From: Dongia mobilis
Lineage (GTDB): Bacteria; Pseudomonadota; Alphaproteobacteria; Dongiales; Dongiaceae
Assembly: GCF_004363235.1 (NCBI RefSeq)
Contig: NZ_SNYW01000010.1
Span: 1-64,000 of the forward strand
Length of the DNA: 64,000 nucleotides
Reading direction: 5' to 3'
Shown: positions 35,154 through 44,788 of the stretch, one piece after another
Layout of the letters: the number at the start of each line of letters is the position of its first letter
Position numbering within the stretch: position 1 is the first letter of the stretch
Translations under genes and position numbers: made by a program
The notes under the pieces: generated by a model
What the model was told of the DNA's origin: nothing
The model's database searches: none
What the model saw: only the letters and a program-made list of their open reading frames with translations

Positions 35154-36685
35154 GTTCGGCGCGGGAGAAACTCAGGCTCGTCAAGTCCGAGCCGAGTGCC
35201 AACCGCCAGCCGAGTGCCGACCAGATCAAGCAGATCTTCGCGCAAAGGCTGTTCGATTTCTCCTCGCCACTCTACATGGTTGATCGCCAGGGGCGTGTCA
35301 CCTGGTCCAACCTGCCCTATCGGCAATTGGGCGAACGCCTTGCGCTGCGCGACGGGCCGGCCTCCCTCCTGCCGCTGACCGAAATGCTGCTGCGGGCCGA
35401 AAGCAGCCATCGCGTGATCCGTCGCGACGTGCAGGTCGTGCTGGATGGCCGCCAGCACACGCTGCATGCCCATCATGTGGCGCTGACCGACCGGCAGGGA
35501 CGCCATACCGGACTTGCCGGCCTGATCGAGCCGATTGACGGCACGGCGGAACTGCAGATCGAACTCGCCCGCGCCCATGAGCGCTTCGATGACATCGTTC
35601 GCCTCACCTCCGACTGGGTGTGGGAGACGGATGTCGACCTCACCGTGACACTGATCTCCGAACGCGTCACCAAGGTGCTCGGCTATCTGCCGCAGGAATT
35701 GCTGGGCAAGCCGCTCTGCGATCTCGCCGATAACGACGCGGGGCGACGCGCGCTCAGACGGCGCTGCGGCAGCCTGACGCCTTTCCGCGACCATCATTTC
35801 GAGGCACTGACAAAATCGGGTGAGGCGCGCCTGTTCCTGCTCTCCGGCGTGCCAGTCTTCAACCAAGACACCGGCGCCCATCTGGGCTTCCGCGGCACGG
35901 CCAGCGACATCACCGAGTTGATGCGGCGCGAGATGTCACTCATCCAGGCAAAGGAATCGGCCGAGATGGCCAACAAGGCCAAGTCGGACTTCCTTGCCAA
36001 TATGAGTCACGAATTGCGCACGCCGCTCAATTCGATCATCGGCTTTGCCGATCTGCTGGCGGCACAGTTGCAGGATGGCGGCATGGCGCCCATCACGCCC
36101 GACCGAGCCCGCGAATACGCCGCCGATATCCAGACCAGTGCTCAGCACCTCCTCGCCATGATCAACGACATCCTTGATCTCTCCAAGATCGAGAGCGGCC
36201 GCCTGATGCTGAACGAGGAGGAAATTTCCGTGCCGCTGTTGTGCGAGCCGGCGATCCGCATGATGGCGGATCGCGCCCGTGCCGCCGATCTCGCCCTGAC
36301 AACCGAATTTCCGGCAGATCTGCCGCTGGTCATTGTCGATCACCGCCTGACGCGCCAGATCCTCCTCAACCTGCTCTCCAACGCGGTCAAGTTCACCCTG
36401 CAGGGCGGCCAGGTCACCCTTCGCGCCTATCGCGGCGAGACCGGCGACCTGGTGCTTGAAATCGAGGATACCGGCATCGGCATCCCGGAGCAGGATATTG
36501 ACCGGGTGCTGGAACCCTTCGTGCAGCTGGAATCCCATCGAGCCAGGCGATTTGGCGGGACCGGCCTCGGCCTCGCCCTCAGCCGCCGCCTCGCCGAACT
36601 GCATGGCGGCCGCCTTACATTGATCAGCACGCCCGACAAGGGCACAACCGTCGGCCTGCACATTCCGCCAGAGAGACTGCGCTAG
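35150..36685 (+). CDS. PAS-domain sensor histidine kinase, soluble
   Basis: 511 residues without membrane segments. Two PAS-like domains (about 30-125 and 140-260), then the HisKA domain with the phosphorylated histidine H287 in NMSHELRTPLNSI, and the HATPase_c domain with N box (NLLSNAVKFT), G1 box (EDTGIGIP) and G2 box (GGTGLGLALS). It would autophosphorylate and pass phosphate to a response regulator that is not in this window. It is translationally coupled to the DUF2336 gene and convergent with the polyamine deacetylase-like gene, overlapping its end by 4 bases. Confidence 0.93.
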   Translation: MSSAREKLRLVKSEPSANRQPSADQIKQIFAQRLFDFSSPLYMVDRQGRVTWSNLPYRQLGERLALRDGPASLLPLTEMLLRAESSHRVIRRDVQVVLDGRQHTLHAHHVALTDRQGRHTGLAGLIEPIDGTAELQIELARAHERFDDIVRLTSDWVWETDVDLTVTLISERVTKVLGYLPQELLGKPLCDLADNDAGRRALRRRCGSLTPFRDHHFEALTKSGEARLFLLSGVPVFNQDTGAHLGFRGTASDITELMRREMSLIQAKESAEMANKAKSDFLANMSHELRTPLNSIIGFADLLAAQLQDGGMAPITPDRAREYAADIQTSAQHLLAMINDILDLSKIESGRLMLNEEEISVPLLCEPAIRMMADRARAADLALTTEFPADLPLVIVDHRLTRQILLNLLSNAVKFTLQGGQVTLRAYRGETGDLVLEIEDTGIGIPEQDIDRVLEPFVQLESHRARRFGGTGLGLALSRRLAELHGGRLTLISTPDKGTTVGLHIPPERLR

Positions 36686-37716
36686 AGCGCGTCAAATCCT
36701 TCCAGAAACACCACGAGGTTGCCGCCGAGTTCCGGGCAGAGATAGCCGCCTTCCTGCACCAGCACGGTCGGCTTCTGCAGCCGGCCGAGGCGGCTTGCGA
36801 TGGCACGGAATCCCGCCTCCGTAACTTTGAGTCCGGCAAAGGGATCGCCGGCGAAGGCATCGAGGCCGAGGGCGACGACGATCGCCTCGGCACCGAAGTC
36901 ATCAACCTTCCGCAATCCGATTTCGAGTGCCGCCAGGAAGTCGTCGTCGCCAGCACCCAGGGGCAGCGGCAGGTTGAGATTGGCACCCAGTCCATCCCCC
37001 TCGCCCGCTTCATCGGCATAACCCCAGAAGAATGGATAGAAGTTGGCGGGGTCGGCATGCACCGAGACTGTGAGCACGTCACCGCGATTATAGAACATGC
37101 CCTGCGTACCGTTGCCGTGATGGAGATCCACGTCGACGATGGCGACCCGGTCATGCTTGCCGCGCAGGATCTGCGCCGCGATACCGCTGTTATTGAGGTA
37201 ACAAAAGCCGCCCGCCATGTCGGCAAAGGCATGGTGCCCCGGCGGGCGGCAGAGGGCATAGGCCGCAGGCGCACCGTCCCGTACCATCAGGGCGGCGGCG
37301 ATGGCACAATCGGCGCTGGCGCGGATCGCCTTCCAGCTCTCGGCACCCAGTGGACAGGCGGTGTCCGCCATGTGATAGCCGGCCTGCCCCACCACGGATT
37401 GTGGATAGCCGCCGAGATGCCCCCGCGGACGGCCGTTGGGATGAATGTTGGGCACGATCAGTTCGGATGCCCCCGGCAGAGCCCGCCAGCGTTCGTGCCC
37501 TGATTCCAGAAAGGCGAGATAGCGCCCGTCATGGACCGCAGCGATATGCGTGTCATCGCCACGTTTCGGCGTCGCGATGGCGTGGCCCGCCGATTCCAGC
37601 GCCGACTTCAGCGCCGTGGCGCGTTCCGGCTTCTCCGGGCAAGGCTGCCAGCGCCCCCGCACGAGGAATTCGTGCGGTGCGTGGCGCAACTGGACATCCG
37701 AAAAGTATACCTGCAT
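36682..37716 (-). CDS. Histone-deacetylase-family amidohydrolase, acetylpolyamine type
   Basis: 344 residues. The zinc-dependent deacetylase fold has all catalytic parts: CRPPGHHA (tandem His), GFCYLNNSGIAA, VDVDLHHGNGTQ (metal Asp and His), and the late LGLDAFAGDP and VQEGGYLCPE segments. The N-terminal VYFSDVQLRHAPHEFLVRG pattern resembles acetylpolyamine amidohydrolases, which deacetylate acetylputrescine and related amines. It is followed downstream on the plus-strand side by the kinase. ATG at 37716 is the best start. Confidence 0.88.
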   Translation of the reverse strand: MQVYFSDVQLRHAPHEFLVRGRWQPCPEKPERATALKSALESAGHAIATPKRGDDTHIAAVHDGRYLAFLESGHERWRALPGASELIVPNIHPNGRPRGHLGGYPQSVVGQAGYHMADTACPLGAESWKAIRASADCAIAAALMVRDGAPAAYALCRPPGHHAFADMAGGFCYLNNSGIAAQILRGKHDRVAIVDVDLHHGNGTQGMFYNRGDVLTVSVHADPANFYPFFWGYADEAGEGDGLGANLNLPLPLGAGDDDFLAALEIGLRKVDDFGAEAIVVALGLDAFAGDPFAGLKVTEAGFRAIASRLGRLQKPTVLVQEGGYLCPELGGNLVVFLEGFDAL

Positions 37717-37776
37717 GACCGACTCCGCTGCTGCGCAGGCAGCATCGGGCGGCGGAGCCGGTTCTGGCAAGCCCCG

Positions 37777-38967
37777 CTAGGCGGCGATGCGGCCTGCCTC
37801 GCCGCTGCGTTCGGCAAGATAGGAAAGCGCCGCCATCACACCGCCGGCGTTGTGCGGCACATTTGCCGCAACAAGGCCCATCTCGACACCGAACAGGGTC
37901 CCGCCCAACATCAGATCATTGGTATCGCCAAGATGGCCAATGCGGAACGCCTTGTCGGCGAGACGGCCGAGACCGGCGCCCAAGGGCATGTTGAAGCGCT
38001 CCAGCACCAGCTTGCGGAAGGAATCGGCGGAATGGCCGTCGGGCATGAAGGCTGCCGTGATCGACTGGCTGTAATCCCTTGGCTCGGCGCAGACGATCTC
38101 GAGGCCCCAGCCGCGAATCGCCCGGCGCGTCGCCTCGGCATGGCGGGCGTGGCGGGTGAAGATGTTCTCCAACCCCTCGGCATCAATGAGGTCGAGCGCC
38201 TCGCGCAAACCGAAGAACAGGTTGCAGGCCGGCGTATAGGGGAAATTGCCGCCGGTATTGGCCAGCAGCGGCTCCCAATCCCAGAAGCAGCGCGGGCTCT
38301 TCGCCTGCTTCGACGCGGCAATCGCCTTCTCGCTCACGCCGCAGAAGGCAAGTCCCGCCGGCAGCATCAGCCCCTTCTGCGAACCGCCGATGGCGACATC
38401 GACGCCCCATTCGTCCATGCGGAAATCGGCCGAACCCAGTGACGAGATTGTATCGACCAGCAGCAAGGCCGGGTGATGCGCCCGGTCCATGGCGGCACGG
38501 ATTTCTGCCACCCGGCTCATGCAGCCATTGGCGGTCTCGTTATGAACCAGCAGCACCGCCTTGATCGTCTTCTCGCGGTCGGCGGACAGCGCCGCCTCGA
38601 TCGCGGCAGGGTCGGGTGCCCGACGCCAATCGGTTGCCAGCGTTTCCACTTCGAAACCCATCTTGCGCGCCATTTGGGTCCAGAGCAGCGCAAACTGGCC
38701 GCTGTCGAAGCCCAGCACCCTGTCGCCCGGCGAGAGCGTGTTGACGAGGGCTGATTCCCAAGCGCCGGTGCCCGAGGCCGGGAATATAAGCACCGGCTGC
38801 CGCGTCTTGAATATCGGCCGGATCCTGACCAGCAGCTCGGCCGCGAGCTTCGCGAATTCCGGGCCGCGATGATCGAGCACCGGTTGGGCGATGGCCCGCA
38901 ACACCCGATCGGGAATATTGGTCGGGCCGGGAATCTGGAGAAACTGACGACCTGGTTGATAAGCCAT
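37777..38967 (-). CDS. Serine-glyoxylate aminotransferase family enzyme
   Basis: 396 residues, class V PLP aminotransferase. The PLP lysine is K198 in GGSQKGLMLPAG, with PGPTNIPD at the N-terminus and VHNETANG ahead of the VDTISSLG strand. Family members use serine and glyoxylate (giving hydroxypyruvate and glycine), or aspartate and glyoxylate as in the BhcA enzyme of the beta-hydroxyaspartate cycle. No neighbouring gene decides between them. It could use glycine or serine arising from sarcosine breakdown, but that is only an idea. Confidence 0.85.
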   Translation of the reverse strand: MAYQPGRQFLQIPGPTNIPDRVLRAIAQPVLDHRGPEFAKLAAELLVRIRPIFKTRQPVLIFPASGTGAWESALVNTLSPGDRVLGFDSGQFALLWTQMARKMGFEVETLATDWRRAPDPAAIEAALSADREKTIKAVLLVHNETANGCMSRVAEIRAAMDRAHHPALLLVDTISSLGSADFRMDEWGVDVAIGGSQKGLMLPAGLAFCGVSEKAIAASKQAKSPRCFWDWEPLLANTGGNFPYTPACNLFFGLREALDLIDAEGLENIFTRHARHAEATRRAIRGWGLEIVCAEPRDYSQSITAAFMPDGHSADSFRKLVLERFNMPLGAGLGRLADKAFRIGHLGDTNDLMLGGTLFGVEMGLVAANVPHNAGGVMAALSYLAERSGEAGRIAA

Positions 38968-39116
38968 TTTCTTCGCGCCGCCCCTGGCTGAGTTGCGTTG
39001 TCTTGATACGCATCGTCAGGTGCAGCTGGATCGTCGCGCTGGCTCGAAAGCGACGCGCTTCAATGATGCAACGCCGCGAATGGCGGGAACCGCAAAATGA
39101 CAGCGTAATCTTTGCG

Positions 39117-41237
39117 CTATTTATCCGCTTGGACAATGAGTGCGTCGACCGCCACCGCACCTTTCGACAGGACCATCAGCGGATTGACGTCAAGCTCGAC
39201 CAGGTCGCAGCGATGCGCCTCGGCATAGCTTGCCACTGCCATCACGGCATCGACCACGGCGCCGACATCGCCCGCCGCCTTGCCGCGATAGCCCTGCAGC
39301 AGCTTGGCGATCTTGAGTTCCCGGATCGCCGCCTCGACCTTGTCCCTTGTGGTGGGGAGCAGCAATAGCGCCGAATCCTCGACCATCTCGACCAAAATGC
39401 CGCCGGCGCCGATCACCAAAGCGAGGCCGAATTGCGGATCGCGCTTGACGCCGATGATGAGTTCGGCGACGACGTCCTTGACCATCGCCTCGACCAGTAC
39501 CTGCTCGATCTTGAGGCCCTTTTCATAGGCGGCGACGGATTCGTGCATGCGGGCGACGGCCGCATCGACCTCCGCCGCCGATTTCAGATTGACCGCGACG
39601 GCGCCCGCTTCGGTCTTGTGGGCAATCACCGGGGTAGCCACCTTCACCACAACGGGGAAACCCAGTTCGGCGGCCGCCTTGGCGGCCTCGGCCGGCGCGA
39701 CCACACGGCTTTTGGGCACGTTGAGCCCGTGCGCCACCAGCGCCTGCTTGGCGTCGTGTTCCGATACGACCCGGGTCTTGCCTTCCAGCACCGGCGTCGC
39801 CGGCAGGACCAGGGTTTCATCGCCCATATGGGCGCGCTGGCGGGCAAAACGGGCGGTGGCGGCAAAGGCGCGCATCGCTTCGGGTAGGCCCTGCATGGGG
39901 GCGGCATGGCGCGGCGCCATCATCTCGCGCGCATGAGCCGGCAGCAATTCCGGCATGGTCGCGGTGACGATCGGCATCTTGCCATGCGCTTGACAGGCGG
40001 CGATCAGCGCGTTCACCGAGGCGTTGCAGGCATCAAGCGCCGCTTGGCCATCGACTGCATAGTCGATGATCAGCATGCCGGCGTCGTAATGGCCGCGCAT
40101 GACGGTGCCGAAGCACTTGGTCAGCAGGTCCTCATGCCCCCAGAGCGAGGTGTTGTAGTCCAGCGGATTGGTGACGCTGGCAAAATTCGGCAGCTGCGCC
40201 TTCAAATCCGTCACCTGGTCCGGCGCATGCGGCTTCAGGGTCAGGCCCATTTCCTCGGCCAGATCGGCCGTCATCAGCCCGTCGCCACCCGAGCAGGTGA
40301 AGACGGCGAGGCTGTCGCCCTTGGGCAGGCCGGCGATGGAAATGAACTTCATCGTCTCGAGGAGGTCAGGGACGGAATTGACACGAATGACGCCCAGGCG
40401 GTCGAACAGCGCGGCATACATGCGGTCGCTGCCGGCCAGCGACGAGGTATGGCTCATCGCCAGCGCCGAACCCAACTCCGACTTGCCGGCCTTGAGGGCG
40501 ATCAGCGGCTTGCCGGCGGCGAGCGCCTTGGCAGCAGCGCGGCTGAAGGCCGGGATGTCGCTCACCGCCTCGATATAGAGGCCGATCGCGGTCACCTTCG
40601 GGTCCTCGGCCAACGCATCGACAAAATCGGCGACGTTGAGGACCACCTGGTTGCCCGAGGTGATGACATAGGCGAACGGCACCGAGCGGTCGTTATAGGT
40701 GAGGTTTAGGGCGATATTGCCGCTTTGCGCCACCAGAGCGCAGCCGGTCTCGACCTTTTGTCCGTTATGGCCGGCCGGCCACAGGATGATGCCGTCGAGA
40801 TAATTGAGGATGCCGTAGCAGTTCGGCCCCACCACCGCGAGGTCGCCCGCCGCCTCGATCAGCTGCCGCTGCAGGCCGACACCCTCGCCACCCACTTCCG
40901 CAAAGCCCGCCGCATAACAGATGGCGCCACCGGCGCCGCGCGCGTTCAGCTCCTTCAGGATTTCGATCGTCGCCTCGCGCGGCACGGCAATGAAGGTGGC
41001 ATCCGGCGCTTCCGGCAGGGCGGCGATGGAGGGATAGCATTTGCGCCCACCGAGCGTTTCGTATTTCGGGTTCACCACCCAGACCTCGCCGCCGAAGCCG
41101 GCGGCGTCGCAGCGTGCGATGGCGTCGCTGAGGGCCTGGCCCGCCACGATGCAGACGTGGCGCGGCTTCAGCAGGCGGCGGATATTGGCCTGGCGCTTGG
41201 CCTGGTTGACGGGCTTGCTCGGCGAAAGGCTGTTCAT
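39117..41237 (-). CDS. NDP-forming acyl-CoA synthetase family protein
   Basis: 706 residues, acetyl-CoA synthetase (ADP-forming) superfamily. Order: CoA-binding domain (about 20-140, GEVWVVNPKYETLGG), succinyl-CoA-ligase-like domain with SHTSSLAGSD carrying the likely phosphohistidine, a flavodoxin-like part (CSGGDGLMTAD) and a C-terminal ATP-grasp domain (about 480-700, VVVKVATPVIAHKTEAGAVA). It makes an acyl-CoA from a carboxylic acid, CoA and a nucleoside triphosphate; the acid is not known. It is divergent from the D-aminoacylase gene. It is the only acyl-CoA-ligase-type gene in the window and could serve carnitine-type acids, but nothing proves this. Confidence 0.88.
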   Translation of the reverse strand: MNSLSPSKPVNQAKRQANIRRLLKPRHVCIVAGQALSDAIARCDAAGFGGEVWVVNPKYETLGGRKCYPSIAALPEAPDATFIAVPREATIEILKELNARGAGGAICYAAGFAEVGGEGVGLQRQLIEAAGDLAVVGPNCYGILNYLDGIILWPAGHNGQKVETGCALVAQSGNIALNLTYNDRSVPFAYVITSGNQVVLNVADFVDALAEDPKVTAIGLYIEAVSDIPAFSRAAAKALAAGKPLIALKAGKSELGSALAMSHTSSLAGSDRMYAALFDRLGVIRVNSVPDLLETMKFISIAGLPKGDSLAVFTCSGGDGLMTADLAEEMGLTLKPHAPDQVTDLKAQLPNFASVTNPLDYNTSLWGHEDLLTKCFGTVMRGHYDAGMLIIDYAVDGQAALDACNASVNALIAACQAHGKMPIVTATMPELLPAHAREMMAPRHAAPMQGLPEAMRAFAATARFARQRAHMGDETLVLPATPVLEGKTRVVSEHDAKQALVAHGLNVPKSRVVAPAEAAKAAAELGFPVVVKVATPVIAHKTEAGAVAVNLKSAAEVDAAVARMHESVAAYEKGLKIEQVLVEAMVKDVVAELIIGVKRDPQFGLALVIGAGGILVEMVEDSALLLLPTTRDKVEAAIRELKIAKLLQGYRGKAAGDVGAVVDAVMAVASYAEAHRCDLVELDVNPLMVLSKGAVAVDALIVQADK

Positions 41238-41347
41238 GGGCGGGGATTCCAATGTCGCTCGGTTGCGGCTAGAAGTGGCTGATTGGGGGATCGACGGGCT
41301 TGAGACAATCCGCCATCTCCATGATTAATTACGACAGGTAGCATGCC

Positions 41348-42844
41348 ATGACCGGTTCCCTTCACGACATCATCATCCGCCATGGGACGCTCATCGACGG
41401 AACCTGCGCGCGACGCTTCGAGGCCGACCTCGCCGTGGACGGCGATCGCATCGCCGCCATCGGTGATTTGGCCGCTGCCCGGGGCCGGACTGAGATCGAT
41501 GCCAGCGGCCTGATCGTGGCGCCTGGCTTCATCGATGCCCATTCCCATGATGATATCGCGCTCTTCACCCAGCCGGACATGGTCTTCAAGACCTCGCAAG
41601 GCTGTACTACCACGGTGATCGGCAATTGCGGCTTCAGCGCTGCCCCACTCGCGCCGCGCGATTCATACCCGGCGGATTTCCTGCTGGGCGACCCGGCCTG
41701 GTATCGCTTCCCCCGCATGGCGGATTATTTCGCCGCGCTCGAGGCGACGCCGGCGGCCGTTAACACGGTCGCCCTGGTCGGCCATTCGGCACTTCGTGTC
41801 GGCTGCATGAGCGACCTCGACCGCCCGGCCAAGGCGGACGAGATCGCCGCGATGCGGGCCTTGCTGGCAGAGGCGCTGGCAGATGGCGCCGTCGGTATCT
41901 CGACCGGCCTCGAATATCCCAGCAACAAGGCGGCCGATACCGACGAGGTCGTGGCCCTGGCCGAAGTGGCGGCCGGAATGGGCGGCCTCTTCACTACCCA
42001 CGCCCGCAACTACGACGACCATTTCCGTGCCGCCCTCGACGAGGCACTGGAGATCGGCCGCCGGTCGGGGGCGCCGGTAATCCTCTCGCACCTGCAAGGA
42101 GACGGACCGGACAATATCGGCCATGTATCCTGGTCGCTGCCGCAGATCGAACGGGTGCGCCAGGAACAGGCGGTCGGCCTCGACGTCTATCCCTACAACG
42201 CCGCCTGCACGATCATCGACCCGGCCTTCGTGATCTCGGCATCGCGGATTCTCGTCACCTTCTCGAAACCGCATCCCGACGCGGCCAACCGTTATCTCGA
42301 CGACATTGCCGCCGAATGGGGCCTCGACCGCATCGCCGCCGCTGAACGCTTGGCACCCGGTGGCGCCATCTATTTCTGCCAGGACGAGGCAGATGTGCAA
42401 GCGATCCTGTCCTATCCGCCGACCATGATCGGCAGCGATGGATTGCCGGGCGGCGAATTCAACCATCCCCGCGCCTGGGGCAGTTTCCCGCGCGTGCTGG
42501 GTCATTATTCCCGTGACCTCGGCCTGTTCGACCTCGAGACCGCGATCCACAAGATGACGGGTTTGACCGCAGGCCGCTTTGGCCTCATCGATCGCGGCAA
42601 ACTGGCTGTCGGCGCCTTTGCCGATGTGACGCTATTCGATCCCGCTCGGGTCGTCGACCGTGCCACCTTCACCGAGCCGACGGCGCAGAGCGAGGGCATA
42701 ACGGATGTGCTTGTAAATGGGGCCTTTGTGTGGCGGGGCGGCAAACCGACGGGGATCCGCGGCGGCCGTCCGCTGCGGCGCAAGGCGGCGCTTGGCAACT
42801 CGGCCCTTTCGCAACCACGTGTGATGGCGCTCGCAGACTTTTGA
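41348..42844 (+). CDS. N-acyl-D-amino-acid deacylase
   Basis: 498 residues, amidohydrolase superfamily. The metal-binding HSHDD (65-69) and the D-aminoacylase hallmark GNCGFSAAP with zinc-binding C94 are present, along with HLQGDGPDN and the catalytic Asp in IGSDGLPGG. It hydrolyses N-acyl-D-amino acids to D-amino acids and carboxylic acids. It is divergent from the acyl-CoA synthetase, 110 bases away, which might activate the released acid. The C-terminus is slightly longer than usual. Confidence 0.88.
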   Translation: MTGSLHDIIIRHGTLIDGTCARRFEADLAVDGDRIAAIGDLAAARGRTEIDASGLIVAPGFIDAHSHDDIALFTQPDMVFKTSQGCTTTVIGNCGFSAAPLAPRDSYPADFLLGDPAWYRFPRMADYFAALEATPAAVNTVALVGHSALRVGCMSDLDRPAKADEIAAMRALLAEALADGAVGISTGLEYPSNKAADTDEVVALAEVAAGMGGLFTTHARNYDDHFRAALDEALEIGRRSGAPVILSHLQGDGPDNIGHVSWSLPQIERVRQEQAVGLDVYPYNAACTIIDPAFVISASRILVTFSKPHPDAANRYLDDIAAEWGLDRIAAAERLAPGGAIYFCQDEADVQAILSYPPTMIGSDGLPGGEFNHPRAWGSFPRVLGHYSRDLGLFDLETAIHKMTGLTAGRFGLIDRGKLAVGAFADVTLFDPARVVDRATFTEPTAQSEGITDVLVNGAFVWRGGKPTGIRGGRPLRRKAALGNSALSQPRVMALADF

Positions 42845-42944
42845 TCAAAACGCACACCATGATTGCCGTGTTGTCATTGGCGACTCATGGGGTTTGACCT
42901 TATATGTCAAGGACTAAAGTTCTCGTGCGTTTTGGCAGGCTGCC

Positions 42945-44105
42945 GTGTCCCGATCCCCGCTGAATGACATGCCCGCTGCGACCCGTCGGTTGCTGGCGCG
43001 GTGCGCCTTGTTGCTGGGTCTGGCCGCAATCGGCGCCGCGGTCGCCTTCGGTCTCACGCGGATCGGTTTTGGCGAGGGGACGGGTGGCAAGCCCGGCACG
43101 GCACTGGCCCAGGATCTGAGCTATTTCCGCATCGGCGCCGGCGCACCTGGCACGCCAGTCTCCGACCTCGCCGGTCTGGTCAGCGGCGCCATCAGCAACC
43201 CGCCCGGCTCGCGCAGCTGCGAGGAAGGCGGCTCCTGCGGCATTCCGGGCATGATCGGCCTGGCGCAAACCTCTACCGGCTCGGTCGACAATCTGGCCCT
43301 GCTGCGCGACGGCGCCATCGAATCCGCGGTCGCCCAGGCCGACATCGCCTATCTGGCCTTCGCCGGCAAGGATGCCTTCAAGAAACCGGGCGCAGCCAAG
43401 GATTTTCGCGCCATCGCCGGCCTGGGGCGTATCAATGTGAAAATCATCTTGCCGGCTGAATCCAAGATCGCCGACATCGCCGGGCTCAAGGGCAAGAAGG
43501 TCAATCTCGGCCTCGAGAACAGCGACAACATGCTGACGGCGCGCCAGGTCCTGGCCCATTACGGGCTGACCACCAAGAGCTACAAGGGACGCTATGACGA
43601 CGTCGCCACCGCTGGCGAGGCGCTCAAGGCCGGCAAGATCGACGCCATGATCGTGGTCGATGCCCCCGACAGCCGCGACGTGACGGCCCTGGCCGAAGCG
43701 ATGCCGATCCGCCTGCTGCCGATCGTGGGTGAAGTGGCGGACAAGATCGTCAAGTCCACGCCCTACTACTCAGCCGGCGCCATCTCGCCCGAGCGGTTCA
43801 AGGGTGTCGGCCAGACCCAGACCCTGGAACTGGTCGCCGTCTGGCTGGTGTCACGGAGCCTGGATGACGAAACCGCCTATGAGCTCACGCGCGCTGTCTG
43901 GGCGATGACCAGCCGCCGCCTGCAGGACCAGGCCCTGGCCAGCGGCCGGCCGCTCGATCTCGACCTCGCCCTCGCCGGGGTCAGTGTGCCGTTCCATCCC
44001 GGCGCGCTGCGCTACTACGACGAGAAGGGCGTCACCCGTTTCCTGCCGGCGGCCCTGCGTCCCGACAAGGACGGCAATGTCGGTGAAAGCGCGCCGACAA
44101 ACTAG
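42945..44105 (+). CDS. TAXI-family TRAP transporter solute-binding protein
   Basis: 386 residues. An N-terminal membrane segment (CALLLGLAAIGAAVAFGLTR) acts as signal or anchor. The TAXI pattern is clear: FRIGAGAPGTPVSDLAGLVS, SVDNLALLRDGAIESAVAQA, ADIAYLAF, then LKGKKVNLGLENSDNMLTAR. It would deliver an unknown solute to a fused-permease TRAP transporter, but no TRAP permease gene lies in this window. The start is GTG at 42945 with GGCAGG upstream; an ATG at 42969 is possible. It overlaps the convergent cation transporter gene by 4 bases. Confidence 0.87.
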   Translation: MSRSPLNDMPAATRRLLARCALLLGLAAIGAAVAFGLTRIGFGEGTGGKPGTALAQDLSYFRIGAGAPGTPVSDLAGLVSGAISNPPGSRSCEEGGSCGIPGMIGLAQTSTGSVDNLALLRDGAIESAVAQADIAYLAFAGKDAFKKPGAAKDFRAIAGLGRINVKIILPAESKIADIAGLKGKKVNLGLENSDNMLTARQVLAHYGLTTKSYKGRYDDVATAGEALKAGKIDAMIVVDAPDSRDVTALAEAMPIRLLPIVGEVADKIVKSTPYYSAGAISPERFKGVGQTQTLELVAVWLVSRSLDDETAYELTRAVWAMTSRRLQDQALASGRPLDLDLALAGVSVPFHPGALRYYDEKGVTRFLPAALRPDKDGNVGESAPTN

Positions 44106-44704
44106 GCACGCAGCTTTCCGCCGTCCCGCTCGCGCCGCGCCGCCCGCCAGACTTCGACGGCAGCATCCGCATTGATCACGGCGATGCCGATGCCGACGAT
44201 GACATCCGGCCAGACCGACGGCCAGAACAGCGTGAGAGATCCGGCCAGGATGATCGCCACGTTGGCCAACGCGTCGTTCCGGGCCGAGAGGAACGCCGCC
44301 TTGGTCAGGCTTCCCTCGGCAGCGCGAAATCTCGCCAGCAGCAGGGCGCAGCCGAGATTGACCACAAGTGCGCCGAATCCGGTTAAACCCAGGAGAGAGG
44401 CCGCCGGCACGCTAGGCTCGCCCAGCTTCTCCCAGGCGGTCCACAGGGCCGCACCGGCGGGAACCATCAGCAATCCGGCCAGCACCATGCCGACGCGCGC
44501 CCGGTTTGCGACCGACCATCCCAGCGCCACCAGAATGAGCAAATTGACCGAGGTGTCTTCGAGGAAATCGATGCTGTCGGCAAACAGCGCGACCGATCCG
44601 ATCGAGTGGGCAACCCAGAATTCAACACAGAAATAGGCCAGATTAGCGCCGGCGACAATCGCGACGGCCCGCCGCAAACTCGTTGTCAGCCGGTCAAGGG
44701 GCAT
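44102..44704 (-). CDS. Cation diffusion facilitator-like membrane protein, short form
   Basis: 200 residues with six predicted membrane helices and no C-terminal cytoplasmic domain. The helix-2 motif is DFLED (D-x3-D), where classical zinc CDF proteins have H-x3-D, and the helix-5 site reads SARND (Ser in place of His). The metal preference therefore cannot be read from the classical rule, and transport may not be of zinc. It ends the minus-strand run that starts with the GFA gene, 84 bases after crcB. Confidence 0.75.
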   Translation of the reverse strand: MPLDRLTTSLRRAVAIVAGANLAYFCVEFWVAHSIGSVALFADSIDFLEDTSVNLLILVALGWSVANRARVGMVLAGLLMVPAGAALWTAWEKLGEPSVPAASLLGLTGFGALVVNLGCALLLARFRAAEGSLTKAAFLSARNDALANVAIILAGSLTLFWPSVWPDVIVGIGIAVINADAAVEVWRAARRERDGGKLRA

Positions 44705-44788
44705 GGGTCTTACCCACGATAGGTAACCAGCACTGCACCCATGGCGATCAACGCCATGCCCAGAACTGCCAGGTGAGAGCGACGGACT

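Noticed and set aside
44710-44788. Hydrophobic tail-like frame (LAVLGMALIAMGAVLVTYRG) after crcB
   Set aside because: It looks like a short membrane helix, but no acceptable start codon lies before it except an internal ATG that would leave about 15 residues.
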